In this document: piece after piece, positions 42,283 through 50,818 of the stretch
Layout: the number at the start of each line of letters is the position of its first letter
How positions within the stretch are numbered: the first letter of the stretch is position 1
DNA from: Streptomyces pinistramenti
GTDB lineage: Bacteria; Actinomycetota; Actinomycetes; Streptomycetales; Streptomycetaceae
Reading direction: 5' to 3'
Length of the DNA: 64,000 bases
Assembly (NCBI RefSeq): GCF_020564935.1
Contig: NZ_JAJCXB010000026.1
Location: forward strand, 24,722 to 88,721
Notes under the pieces: model-generated
What the model was told of the DNA's origin: nothing
Seen by the model: only the letters and a program-made list of their open reading frames with translations
Database searches by the model: none
Made by a program: the position numbers and the translations under genes

Positions 42283-43284
42283 TCAGCCCAGCCCGTCCGC
42301 GCCGATCCGTACCGCCGACTCGTCCAGCAGGGCGTCGGAAACCGGCCTGGGCGTCCCGTCGAGACCGAGAACCGGAGTGGCCTCCTCGTACCAGGACTCG
42401 ATCACCGCGTTCCCCCAGAAGTCGCGGCGGCGGTCGTCGTGGACACTCCAGCGGTAGGTCTCGTGGTCGGGGTCGCCGGTGTAGTAGTCGGAGGTGTAGA
42501 TCTCCACGCGGTGTCCGTCGGGGTCGCGCAGGTAGAGGTAGAAGGCGTTGGAGACGCCATGCCTGCCGGGGCCGCGTTCGACGTGATGCTGCTTGCGCAG
42601 GGCGCCGAAGAGGTCGGCGCAGCGCAGCACTTGGTGGGACTCGTGGGTGGCCACGCCGACGTGGTGGAGGCGGGGCCCGGCGCCGCCGGTGAAGGCGACG
42701 TCGTGGACGGTCTGCTTGCGGTACATCCAGGCCGCGTACAGCTCGTGTGCGTCGCCCTCGATGGTCTCCGAGCAGCCGAAGCCGAGCGACGTGTAGTGGG
42801 CGTGGGCGGCGGTGATGTCGGGGGTGCAGAGGTTGAAGTGGTCGAGGCGGGCGACCTCGGCGCCGTGACGGAGGTCGTAGCGCTGGATGAGGCGCTCGGC
42901 GTGCTCGATCTCGTGGAAGAACTCGACGGGGAAGCCGAGCGGGTCGATGATGCGTACGGCGTCGCCCACGCCGCGGGTGCCCCGGCCCTTGGGGACGCGG
43001 CGGACCGGCCGGCCCAGCTCCGTGAAGAACTTCTCCGCCCTGCCGACGTCCTCCGGCGTCCGCACCCGGTAGGCGAGGTGGTCGAGGGCGGCGGTCTCGC
43101 CCTTGCGCAGGACCAGGGAGTGGTGGGTCAGCTCGTCGGTGCCGCGCAGGTAGAGGGACGCGGCGTCCTCGTACTGGGGATGGAGGCCGAGCATGTCGAC
43201 CCAGAACCAGCGGGCCGCGGGGAGGTCGGTGACGATGAGCTGGGCGTAGGCGGAGCGGATGACGTCGGGGGCGGGGGTGTTCAC
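42283..43284 (-). CDS. hpaD: 3,4-dihydroxyphenylacetate 2,3-dioxygenase
   Basis: This 333-residue type I extradiol dioxygenase is made of two glyoxalase-like (VOC) modules. The metal ligands are the histidines of RLDHFNLCT and LHHVGVATHE and the glutamate of DGHRVEIYTSDYY. It cleaves the ring of homoprotocatechuate to 5-carboxymethyl-2-hydroxymuconate semialdehyde. The GTG start overlaps the hpaE stop (GTGA). It is the last gene of the hpa operon. Confidence 0.92.
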   Translation of the reverse strand: MNTPAPDVIRSAYAQLIVTDLPAARWFWVDMLGLHPQYEDAASLYLRGTDELTHHSLVLRKGETAALDHLAYRVRTPEDVGRAEKFFTELGRPVRRVPKGRGTRGVGDAVRIIDPLGFPVEFFHEIEHAERLIQRYDLRHGAEVARLDHFNLCTPDITAAHAHYTSLGFGCSETIEGDAHELYAAWMYRKQTVHDVAFTGGAGPRLHHVGVATHESHQVLRCADLFGALRKQHHVERGPGRHGVSNAFYLYLRDPDGHRVEIYTSDYYTGDPDHETYRWSVHDDRRRDFWGNAVIESWYEEATPVLGLDGTPRPVSDALLDESAVRIGADGLG

Positions 43285-44771
43285 GAGGCGGCTCCGAAGC
43301 GCGGGGTGTGCACCTCGCCGAGGGCGACGTGCACGATCTTGGATTCGGTGTAGAAGTCGATGCTGTGCGCGCCGCCTTCCCGGCCGACCCCGCTGGCCTT
43401 GACGCCGCCGAAGGGGGTGCGCAGGTCGCGTACGTTGTGCGAGTTGATCCACACCATGCCCGATTCCACGGCGTGCGCGATGCGGTGGCCGCGCCGGAGA
43501 TCGCGGGTCCAGATGTACGCGGCCAGGCCGTACTGCGTGGCGTTGGCCAGTTCGACCGCCTCGGTCTCGTCGTCGAAGGGCGCGACGGCCACGACCGGGC
43601 CGAAGATCTCTTCCTGGAAGATGCGGGCCCCGCGTGCGACGTCGGCGAAGACGGTGGGCTGGAGGTAGTTGCCGTCGGGCAGGTGCGCGGGACGCGTGCC
43701 GCCCGCGACGAGCCGGGCTTCCTTCCGGCCCGACTCCACGTAGCCGAGCACCCGTTCGTAGTGCTCGGGATGGACGAGTGCGCCCACCTCGGTGGCCGGG
43801 TCGGACGGCGGGCCCACGATCACGCGCGCGGCCCGCTCGGCGAGGCGGCGGGTGAACTCCTCGTACAGCGGACGCTCGACGAGCACCCGCGAACCGGCCG
43901 TGCAGCGCTCGCCGTTGAGCGAGAACACTCCGAACACCACGGAATTCAGCGCGGCGTCGGCGTCGGCGTCGGCGAAGACGACGACCGGGGACTTGCCGCC
44001 CAGTTCCATGGAGGTGGTCTTCAGATGCTCGGCGGCGGAGCGGATGATGTGGCGGCCGGTGCCGGTCGAGCCGGTGAACGAGATCAGCGGCACGTCCGGG
44101 TGGTCGACCAGCGCCTGGCCGGCCTCGTCCCCGATGCCGTGCACGAGGTTCACCACCCCGTCCGGCACCCCCGCTTCGGCGAAGATCTCCGGCCAGAGCG
44201 AGGCGGACAGCGGGGTCCACTCGGCGGGCTTGAGCACCAGCGTGCAGCCGGCGGCGAGCGCGGGTGCGAGTTTCCAGCTCTCCAGCATGAAGGGGGTGTT
44301 CCAGGGCGTGATCAGCCCGGCGACGCCGGCGGGAGTCCGTACGACATAGCTGATCTGGTCGCCGCCCTGACGGAACGCCTCCTCGCCGAGCGCGACGATG
44401 ACGTCGGCGAAGTAGCGGAAGTTCTCGGCGGCCCGCCTGGCCTGCCCGCGGGCCTGCGTGATCGGCAGGCCGGAGTCGTAGGACTCGAACCGCGCGAGCC
44501 GGTCGTGGCGGGACTCGACGGCGTCGGCGACGCGGTGCAGGACGTGCGCACGGGCGCGGTTGGACAGCTGCGCCCACTCCGCCGCGGCGGCGCGGGCGGC
44601 CGTCACGGCCCGCTCGATGTCGGCGGCCGAGCCGCGTGCGGCCTGGGCGTAGGCGGTGTTGGTGACGGGGTCGGTGACGTCGAAGGTGCGGCCGTCCGCG
44701 GCGTCGGCGGGCCGGCCGCCGATCCAGTGCCGGATGACCTGGGGCAGCCCTTCGGGGGCATGATTCGTCAC
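43281..44771 (-). CDS. hpaE: 5-carboxymethyl-2-hydroxymuconate semialdehyde dehydrogenase
   Basis: This 496-residue aldehyde dehydrogenase has the general-base glutamate in SMELGGKSPVVVF and the catalytic cysteine in NGERCTAGSR. The C-terminus WINSHNVRDLRTPFGGVKAS matches HpaE enzymes, and the gene lies directly upstream of the matching ring-cleavage dioxygenase. It oxidises the ring-cleavage product with NAD. The GTG start overlaps the stop codon of the aldolase gene (GTGA). Confidence 0.92.
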   Translation of the reverse strand: MTNHAPEGLPQVIRHWIGGRPADAADGRTFDVTDPVTNTAYAQAARGSAADIERAVTAARAAAAEWAQLSNRARAHVLHRVADAVESRHDRLARFESYDSGLPITQARGQARRAAENFRYFADVIVALGEEAFRQGGDQISYVVRTPAGVAGLITPWNTPFMLESWKLAPALAAGCTLVLKPAEWTPLSASLWPEIFAEAGVPDGVVNLVHGIGDEAGQALVDHPDVPLISFTGSTGTGRHIIRSAAEHLKTTSMELGGKSPVVVFADADADAALNSVVFGVFSLNGERCTAGSRVLVERPLYEEFTRRLAERAARVIVGPPSDPATEVGALVHPEHYERVLGYVESGRKEARLVAGGTRPAHLPDGNYLQPTVFADVARGARIFQEEIFGPVVAVAPFDDETEAVELANATQYGLAAYIWTRDLRRGHRIAHAVESGMVWINSHNVRDLRTPFGGVKASGVGREGGAHSIDFYTESKIVHVALGEVHTPRFGAAS

Positions 44772-45700
44772 GTGCCGGCTCCGATCTGTGCGGTGAGGTC
44801 GCCGCCTGCGGCGAGCAGTTCCCTGATGCGGGCCAGGCCGGTGTCCGTGGGCGGGATGAGCGGCGGACGGACCTGCGCCGACGCGATGCGGCCCTGCTGG
44901 GCGAGCACCCACTTCGCGGGCGCCGGATTGGTCTCGACGAACAGCAGGTCGACCAACGGGTGCAGGCGGTAGTGCAGTTCACGGGCCGCATCGAGGTCGC
45001 CCGCCTGCCACAGCTCGTACATCCGGGCCACGGCGGACGGCGCGAGATTGGCGACGGCCGACACGAAACCCGTGCCGCCGAGCGCGAGCAGCGGCAGACA
45101 CAGCAGCTCGATGCCGGACCACACGAGCAGGGAGCGGCCGCAGGCATGGAGGATGCGCGAGAAGTGCTCGAAGTCCTTCGTCGTCTCCTTGACCCCGACG
45201 AAGTTCTCGAAGCCCGTGAAGAGCCGGCGCACCGTCTCGGGCGCGAGGTCGACGGCGGTGCGCGAGGGCACGTTGTAGGCGACGATCGGCAGATCGGGGA
45301 ACTCGCGGGCCACCGTGGCGTACCACCGGTACAGCGCCTCCTGCGTCGGGCGCGCGTAGTAGGGCGTGATGACGAGCGCCGCGTCCGCACCCAGCTCCTG
45401 GGCCGCGGCGGTCATGGCGAGGGTCTCGTCGAGCGAGTGCGAGCCGGTACCGGGCAGGAACGGCACCCGCTCGCCGATCTCCCCGGCCGCCGTGCGCATC
45501 CCCGCGATCCGCTCGGCGACGGACTGCGCGCTCGGCTCGCCGGTCGAACCGCCCAGTGAGATGCCGTGCGAGCCGGACTCCAGCTGGAAGCGGATCAGTG
45601 CCTTCAGGCCGTCGTGGTCGACGGCGCCCTCGGCGGTGAACGGGGTGACGACCGGGGCGATCGATCCGCGGATCGTGGCCGGGTCGCTGCGGAACTTCAC
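44768..45700 (-). CDS. DapA/NAL-family class I aldolase or lyase in the hpa operon
   Basis: This 310-residue TIM-barrel enzyme has Schiff-base Lys171 (GVKETTK), Tyr142 (YNVPSRT) and the pyruvate-carboxylate site GGSTGEPS (50-57), so pyruvate chemistry is intact. True DapA makes a lysine precursor. Here the gene is locked inside a 4-hydroxyphenylacetate operon with GTGA overlaps on both sides. No HpaI aldolase is present, so it may split the final C7 hydroxy-oxo-diacid into pyruvate and succinic semialdehyde. That role is inference. Confidence 0.85.
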   Translation of the reverse strand: MKFRSDPATIRGSIAPVVTPFTAEGAVDHDGLKALIRFQLESGSHGISLGGSTGEPSAQSVAERIAGMRTAAGEIGERVPFLPGTGSHSLDETLAMTAAAQELGADAALVITPYYARPTQEALYRWYATVAREFPDLPIVAYNVPSRTAVDLAPETVRRLFTGFENFVGVKETTKDFEHFSRILHACGRSLLVWSGIELLCLPLLALGGTGFVSAVANLAPSAVARMYELWQAGDLDAARELHYRLHPLVDLLFVETNPAPAKWVLAQQGRIASAQVRPPLIPPTDTGLARIRELLAAGGDLTAQIGAGT

Positions 45701-47161
45701 TCGTGGCCTCCTTCGTCGAGATCGTGCCCGGCCTTCCGGCCCTGTTCCCTGCACCAGGTCTCGTACCGGGCGCGCCAGGCGGGGCCGAGCGGGTACAGCC
45801 CGTCGATGCCGTCGCCGGCCGTCACCCGCTCGGTGATGAACCGCTCCTGCCGCTCCTGCTCGCGGCAGTCCGCGATCAGCTCTCCGGCGAGGTCGGGGGG
45901 TACGACCACCACGCCGTCGTCGTCGCCGGCCAGCAGATCGCCGGGCTGGACGAGCGCCCCGCCGCAGGCGACCGGCACCCCCGTGTCCCAGGGCACATGG
46001 CGGCGGCCGAGTACGGAGGGGTGCGCGCCGCCGTGGAATACGGGCAGTCCGATGGCGGCGACCGCCGCGCTGTCCCGCAGCCCGCCGTCCGTCACCACAC
46101 CGGCCGCGCCCCGCTTCAGCGCGCGCAGGGCGAGTATGTCGCCGAGGGTGCCCGCGCTGGTGTCGCCGCGGGCGTCCATCACCAGGACGTGCCCGGTGCG
46201 CAGCTCCTCGATCGCGCGTTTCTGGGCGTTCATCCCCATCCCGTGGCGCCGGAACAGGTCTTCGCGCAGCGGCAGATAGCGCAGCGTGTGCGCCACTCCC
46301 GCCATGCGGGTGCCGGGAGCGGCCGGGTGTACGCCGTCCACGGACATGTGGGGCAGGCCGCGGCGGCGCAGTTGCGCGCTGAGGGTGGCCACGGCGACCG
46401 AGCGCAGTCCCGCTTCGACGCCCGGGTCGAGCAGTGGCTCCGGCGGGTAGACGGGGCCGTGCGCGGCGGCACGGTCGGCCGGGTCGACCCTGGGCAGGGC
46501 GCCGTACGGGGCGAGCGGTGCGCCCTCGGCAACGGGGTTGCGCAGCCGCCCTGTTGAGAGGGTGCCGCCGGAGACCTCGACCTCCACCACATCGCCCGGT
46601 GTCACGACGGACGCGCCCGCCGGAGTGCCGGTGAGGAGGACGTCGCCGGGCTCCAGCGTGACGAGCCGCGACAGGTCGGCGACGAGCTGTCCGAAGGGGA
46701 AGAGCAGCGTGTCGGTGGTGTCGTCCTGCACCACCTCGCCGTTGACCCGGGTGCGCAGCCGCAGTGCGTCCGGGGCGAGTTGGCGTGCGTCGAGCAGGCG
46801 CGGTCCGATGGGGGTGAAGCCGTCGGCGCCCTTGGAGCGGAGGTGGGAGCCGCGGTCCGCGTGGCGCAGATCGTGCACACCGGCGTCATTGGCGGCGGTG
46901 ACCCAGCGCACGTACGACCAGCCGTCCTCGGGCGCCACCCGCTGCGCACGCGAGCCGATGACGAGTGCGATCTCCCCCTCGAATACGAGGAGTTCGCAGC
47001 CGCGCGGCCGGACGAGCGCGTCCCCGGTGCCCGAGAGCGAGGACGGCGGTTTGAGGAAGTAGGAGGGCTGGACGGGGTCCGGCCGCGCTCCTTCGCCGGC
47101 TGGGGTAGTTGAGATGCACCGCGATGATCTTCGACGGGGGGTTCCCCAGCGGGTGCGCCAT
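45697..47161 (-). CDS. FAH-family hydrolase/decarboxylase fused to an RraA-like domain, frameshifted
   Basis: From the ATG at 47161 the frame reads MAHPLGNPPSKIIAVHLNYP and then leaves the conserved sequence. The next frame continues PSYFLKPPSSLSGTGD and ELLVFEGEIALVIG, and runs to the stop. The shift falls in a C4 run (47102-47105). Removing one base restores 487 residues: an FAH domain (about 1-255, with metal-binding glutamates) and an RraA-like domain (about 270-470, GDDDGVVVVP). HpaG-type FAH enzymes decarboxylate and isomerise the HPA intermediate. RraA-like proteins include class II pyruvate aldolases. Without a frame change only a GTG at 46938 is available, which loses half of the FAH active site. 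A sequencing error or a recent mutation is the likely cause. Confidence 0.8.
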
Positions 47162-48612
47162 CAGGAACGCTCCAGGAACGTCTGGACCTTCGCTTTGTAC
47201 GGCTCGCGGTCGTACGACGTCACGTACGCGCCGGCCATCCGGACCGGGTCGCCGAAGAAGTAGTACTCGTACAGCGCCTGGCGGCCGGAGAAGGCCGAGA
47301 TGCAGGTGTCCCAGACCAGCCGGAAGAGCTTCACGCGGTCGGGCCCGGTGAGGGTCGCGGACTGGAGGTAGGTCTCGATGTCGGCGGCCGCAGGGCCGGT
47401 GAGGTCCAGCTCGGTGGGGGTGGCCATCAGGCCGGATGCGCCGAGCTTGCGCAGGATCTGCGGGAAGCGCTGGTAGAGCTTGGGGTAGAGGTTGCGGGCG
47501 GCGTTGAGCGGGGCGAAGGCCGGGGTCAGGACGCCGTGTTCGTTGATCTCGGCATCGGCTTCGGCGGCCCGCAGGAAGGCGCGGAGCATCTCCAGGGTGG
47601 TGATGATCTCGGCGATGTCCTCCTGGACGTGCGGGTACTGCTCGATGCCGATGGCCTCGGTCAGCAGCGAGACCAGGCCGAGTACGTACTCGGTCTTGGC
47701 GGTGGTGCGGGTGACGACCTGGTGGGTCATGTGCACCACGGACGAGGTCTGCGTGTAGAAGCCGTTGCACAGTTCGGCGTCGCCGAGGGCGAAGCAGCGT
47801 TCGTAGGGCACCTGCACGTCGTCGAAGACGACCACGCAGTCGGACTCCTCGAAACGCGAGGCCAGCGGGTGGTCGTGGCGCGGCCGGCCGAAGTCGAGCG
47901 GCTCGCGGGCGAGGTAGCGCAGGCCCTTGGTGTCGCTGGGGATGGCGAAGGCGTACGAGTACGCCGTGTCCTCCGGGGTGCCGCGCAGCACGGTCGACGG
48001 GAGGACGAGCAGCTCGTCGGCGAACGGCGCGATGGTGGCGAGCATCCGCGCGCCGCGGATGACCACGCCGTTGTCGCCCTCCTTGACGATGCGTGCGGCG
48101 AGCTTGCCGCCGCCCTGCCGGGTGCCCGCGACCGCGCGGTTGACCTGCGGCGGGATGAGGGTGTGGGTGCACAGCAGGTCCTCTTCGCGGGCCCGCTCGT
48201 AGTAGCGGCGGATGTTCTCGCCGAAGGCGGGCCCGGCCTGCGCGAACCAGTCGGCGGCCGAGGCCAGCGCCATCAGCGCGCTGTTCAGGTAGTCGCCGGT
48301 GCGGCCCAGCATGCCGTTGCTGTGGTCGGCCCACACCTTGAACGCCGTACGGCGCTTGACCAGGTCGTCGGGGGTCCGCGGGGTGAGGAAGGAGGTGCCG
48401 ACGGGGTCGCCCGTGGTGGGGGAGGGGTAGGTCAGGACATCCTTGTGCGCGGCGGAGTGCTGGAGGTCGTACAGCTCGGCGTAGGTGCGGACCACGTTGC
48501 GGAAGGCGGGGTGCTCCTGGATGCCGCCGGTGAGGGTCTCGCCCTGGACGTGCACGGTGGGACGGGAGGCGGACAGTCGTTCCAGGAATTCCTTGCCGGT
48601 GCGTGCGGGCAT
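47161..48612 (-). CDS. hpaB: 4-hydroxyphenylacetate 3-monooxygenase, oxygenase component
   Basis: This 483-residue FADH2-dependent hydroxylase has an acyl-CoA-dehydrogenase-like fold. TGKEFLERL opens the protein. THTLIPPQVNRAV, VEGD-like KEGDNGVVIRGARMLATIAP and VPYERCFALGD are typical HpaB words. It hydroxylates 4-hydroxyphenylacetate to homoprotocatechuate, using reduced flavin from HpaC. GAGGAG precedes the ATG. Its stop overlaps the next start by one base (TGATG). Confidence 0.93.
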   Translation of the reverse strand: MPARTGKEFLERLSASRPTVHVQGETLTGGIQEHPAFRNVVRTYAELYDLQHSAAHKDVLTYPSPTTGDPVGTSFLTPRTPDDLVKRRTAFKVWADHSNGMLGRTGDYLNSALMALASAADWFAQAGPAFGENIRRYYERAREEDLLCTHTLIPPQVNRAVAGTRQGGGKLAARIVKEGDNGVVIRGARMLATIAPFADELLVLPSTVLRGTPEDTAYSYAFAIPSDTKGLRYLAREPLDFGRPRHDHPLASRFEESDCVVVFDDVQVPYERCFALGDAELCNGFYTQTSSVVHMTHQVVTRTTAKTEYVLGLVSLLTEAIGIEQYPHVQEDIAEIITTLEMLRAFLRAAEADAEINEHGVLTPAFAPLNAARNLYPKLYQRFPQILRKLGASGLMATPTELDLTGPAAADIETYLQSATLTGPDRVKLFRLVWDTCISAFSGRQALYEYYFFGDPVRMAGAYVTSYDREPYKAKVQTFLERS

Positions 48613-48643
48613 GGGGTGCTCCTCGAAGACGTGCGGGTGCGGG

Positions 48644-49153
48644 TCAGATGAGGTGCTCGATGCCGTCGGCGGGCTCGGCGGCGGTGCCGAAGCGGCTCCA
48701 GGCGTAGGTGAGGGCGTCGCCGTCGCGGTGGCCGATGCCGGTGACGCGGCCGACGAGGAGGGTGTGGTCGCCGCCGTCGTACGCGCGCCAGGGCGCGCAC
48801 TCCATCCAGCCGAGCGGGCTCACGAGACGGGGCACGCGGGCGCCGGTCACCCAGCGGGGTTCGGTGGCACCCGGGGATCCGGCGAACTGCCGGGCCAGTG
48901 GCTCCTGTTCGGCGCCGAGGATGTTGACGCAGAAGGGCCGGCCGGTCAGCAGGTCGTGGCTGCGGGCCCGTCGGGCGACGCTGATCAGCACGAGCGGCGG
49001 GTCCGTCGACACGGACGTGAAGGAGTTCATGGTGGCGCCCCGTGGGCCGCCGTCGGCGTCGGCGAAGGTCACCACGGTGACTCCGGTGGCGAACCGGGAC
49101 AGGCAGGCGCGCAGGGCGCCGGGGCCCGGCGGGGCGGCGAGAGTTTCCGGCAT
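48644..49153 (-). CDS. hpaC: Flavin reductase component of the hydroxylase
   Basis: This 169-residue protein of the flavin reductase-like family has FATGVTVVTFADADG, GATMNSFTSVSTDPPLVLISV and CVNILGAEQ, which bind flavin. It supplies reduced FAD to HpaB. The ATG at 49153 gives the normal family N-terminus; the ribosome-binding site (AGGTGTGG) is weak. It is the first gene of the hpa operon, with 31 nt before hpaB, and is divergent from a MarR regulator across an AT-rich palindrome. Confidence 0.9.
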   Translation of the reverse strand: MPETLAAPPGPGALRACLSRFATGVTVVTFADADGGPRGATMNSFTSVSTDPPLVLISVARRARSHDLLTGRPFCVNILGAEQEPLARQFAGSPGATEPRWVTGARVPRLVSPLGWMECAPWRAYDGGDHTLLVGRVTGIGHRDGDALTYAWSRFGTAAEPADGIEHLI

Positions 49154-49274
49154 ACGTGTCCACACCTGTTCTGTGAAACGGGTGAAGTGGAGGGACCGCG
49201 CGGGGAGTTGGGGGAGGTGATCCGGTGCGGTGGCTCCTGGCGGGCGGGCCGGGGGCAACCGCACCGAAGAGATG

Positions 49275-49288
49275 ATCAAAGCTTTGAT
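49275..49288. promoter_or_regulatory. Perfect palindrome ATCAAAGCTTTGAT, probable HpaR-type operator
   Basis: This 14-nt exact palindrome in an AT-rich island lies in the gap between divergent hpaC and marR genes. MarR-family HpaR regulators repress such operons from sites of this size. The assignment rests on position and symmetry. Confidence 0.65.
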
Positions 49289-49408
49289 TAAGTGGCGACG
49301 TTACCTCTGGACGCCCATGCTGTGAACCCCCGCCGCACGAACTTCCGCCGCCTCGTGCGCCCTGCCGCCCGCCAGGTCTCCGGGGCGCGCCCGGCCTACA
49401 CTCCCGGT

Positions 49409-49948
49409 GTGCCCCAGGAACAGCCGGACAACGACCACTTGCACTTCTGGTCCTTCATCGACCACGCCGTGTCGCGTGCCACCCGCGAGCTGCCCGGCGT
49501 GGATCCGCTCGCCATGCGTCTGGTGCTCACCCTGCACCGCGCCGCGAACATGCTCGTCTACGACCTGGAGTCCACCGTCCACCGGCCGCGCGGCTGGTCG
49601 TGGCCCGGCTTCCGGGTGCTGTTCGCGGTCTGGCTCGCCGGACCGGTCGAGGCGAAGAAGGTCGCCGAGCTGTCCGGAATGAGCCGCGCCGCGGTGTCCG
49701 CGCTGGTGGGCACCCTGGAGCGGGACGGCCTCGTCACCAAGGAACGGGCACCGCACGACGGCCGCGCGGTGCACCTCGGGCTCACCGCGGCCGGCATGCA
49801 GGCCATCACCAGTGCGTTCCGGTCCCACAACGAGCGCGAGCGGGAATGGGCGGGCTCCCTGAGCGCGGACGAACAGGAGACCCTGATCTCCCTGCTGGGC
49901 AAACTCACCGCCCACTCCACCCACTTCGAGGCCAAGCACCGGGCGTGA
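49409..49948 (+). CDS. MarR-family regulator of the hpa operon (HpaR/HpcR-like)
   Basis: The protein has 179 residues. The winged HTH contains PGFRVLFAVWLAG, VAELSGMSRAAVSALVGTLE and the wing ERAPHDGRAVHLGLT. Its position, divergent from hpaC, fits the HpaR repressor that is released by the aromatic substrate. The GTG at 49409 is preferred: TACACT lies 6 nt before it, which fits a leaderless transcript, and the product begins close to the conserved fold. A start at 49292 would add 39 residues of poor quality and overlap the operator region. Confidence 0.85.
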   Translation: MPQEQPDNDHLHFWSFIDHAVSRATRELPGVDPLAMRLVLTLHRAANMLVYDLESTVHRPRGWSWPGFRVLFAVWLAGPVEAKKVAELSGMSRAAVSALVGTLERDGLVTKERAPHDGRAVHLGLTAAGMQAITSAFRSHNEREREWAGSLSADEQETLISLLGKLTAHSTHFEAKHRA

Positions 49949-49958
49949 ACGCCGAGAG

Positions 49959-49984
49959 GCCGACGGGCGCGAGGGCCCGTCGGC
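49959..49984. terminator. Perfect 10-bp hairpin terminator
   Basis: GCCGACGGGC (49959-49968) pairs with GCCCGTCGGC (49975-49984) around GCGAGG, between the convergent MarR and Clp-N/HTH genes. Confidence 0.8.
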
Positions 49985-49999
49985 GGGTGATCGGGAAGG

Positions 50000-50737
50000 T
50001 CAGCTCGGGCGGCGCGCGGCGATCAGGGCGGCGACGGCCGCGCCGATGTGGGCCTCGGCGCGCGCCTTGTCGATGCCGAGGCCGCTGAGCACGCCGGTGC
50101 CGTCCTCCAGTTCCAGCAGTGCCAGCAGGATGTGCTCGGTCCCGATGTAGTTGTGGCCCAGCCGCAGGGCCTCACGGACCGTCAGCTCCAGCGCCTTCTG
50201 GGCCGCCGGGTTGTACGGGATCAGGTCGGGCAGCTCGTCGGCCGCCTCCGGCAGCGCCGCGCCCGCGGCCTGCCGGACGGTCTCCAGCGGCACGTCCTGC
50301 GCGACGATCGCGCCGGCGGCGACCCCGTCCGGCTCGTGCAGCAGGCCGAGTACGAGGTGCTCGGGCCTGATCTTGTCGTTGCCGGCCGCGCGGGCTTCGC
50401 TCTGCGACGCCACCGCGACGTTCTTCGCCCGCTCGGTGAAGCGGCTGAATCCCTGCCGGGGGTCGAGGTCCGCCTCCCCGGACTCCTTGGTGACGAACCG
50501 CTTCTGCGCCGCCTGCCGGGTGACGCCCATGCTCCGGCCGATGTCGGTCCAGGAGGCGCCCGAGCGCCGTGCCTGGTCGACGAAGTGGCCGATGAGGTGG
50601 TCGGCGACCTCACCGAGGTGATCTGCGGCGACGACGGCGTCGGAGAGCTGGTCGAGGGCGTCGGTGTGCACCTTTTTGATGGCTTCGATCAGATCGTCGA
50701 GCCGGACCGGGTGTGTCATGCGTTCGGGATCCACCAT
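50000..50737 (-). CDS. HTH protein with two Clp N-terminal repeats
   Basis: The protein has 245 residues. An HTH sits at 62-81 (SWTDIGRSMGVTRQAAQKRF). After it come two Clp-N repeats (about 95-165 and 170-240) with KIRPEHLVLGLLHEP and NYIGTEHILLALLELEDG, as in the substrate/adaptor-binding domain of ClpC. No AAA module is present, so it cannot unfold proteins itself. A DNA-binding regulator that senses Clp partners or arginine-phosphorylated or damaged proteins is plausible inference. The start ATG is at the promoter: TACGGT lies 6 nt upstream, so the mRNA should be leaderless. Confidence 0.85.
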   Translation of the reverse strand: MVDPERMTHPVRLDDLIEAIKKVHTDALDQLSDAVVAADHLGEVADHLIGHFVDQARRSGASWTDIGRSMGVTRQAAQKRFVTKESGEADLDPRQGFSRFTERAKNVAVASQSEARAAGNDKIRPEHLVLGLLHEPDGVAAGAIVAQDVPLETVRQAAGAALPEAADELPDLIPYNPAAQKALELTVREALRLGHNYIGTEHILLALLELEDGTGVLSGLGIDKARAEAHIGAAVAALIAARRPS

Positions 50738-50739
50738 GC

Positions 50740-50784
50740 GTCAACCGTAAGTTGACACATGCGGTGCGTCAACCCACGGTTGAC
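50740..50784 (-). promoter_or_regulatory. Promoter covered by two GTCAAC-N5-GTTGAC repeats
   Basis: On the minus strand TTGACG (complement of 50767-50772), 17 nt and TACGGT (complement of 50744-50749) form a near-consensus promoter. The inverted repeats GTCAAC-N5-GTTGAC at 50768-50784 and 50740-50756 overlay the -35 box and the -10/start region, 28 nt apart. A repressor bound here would block transcription. The HTH protein encoded downstream is the natural candidate. Confidence 0.7.
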
Positions 50785-50818
50785 GGCGGAATGGTGCGGC
50801 GCCGCCGCACACCCCGGA

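Noticed and set aside
46936..46938. GTG at 46938 as the true start of the FAH-RraA gene
   Set aside because: It would discard the conserved SYFLKPPSSL and ELLVFEGEIALVIG segments that are intact just upstream in the same frame; a frameshift further upstream explains the data better.
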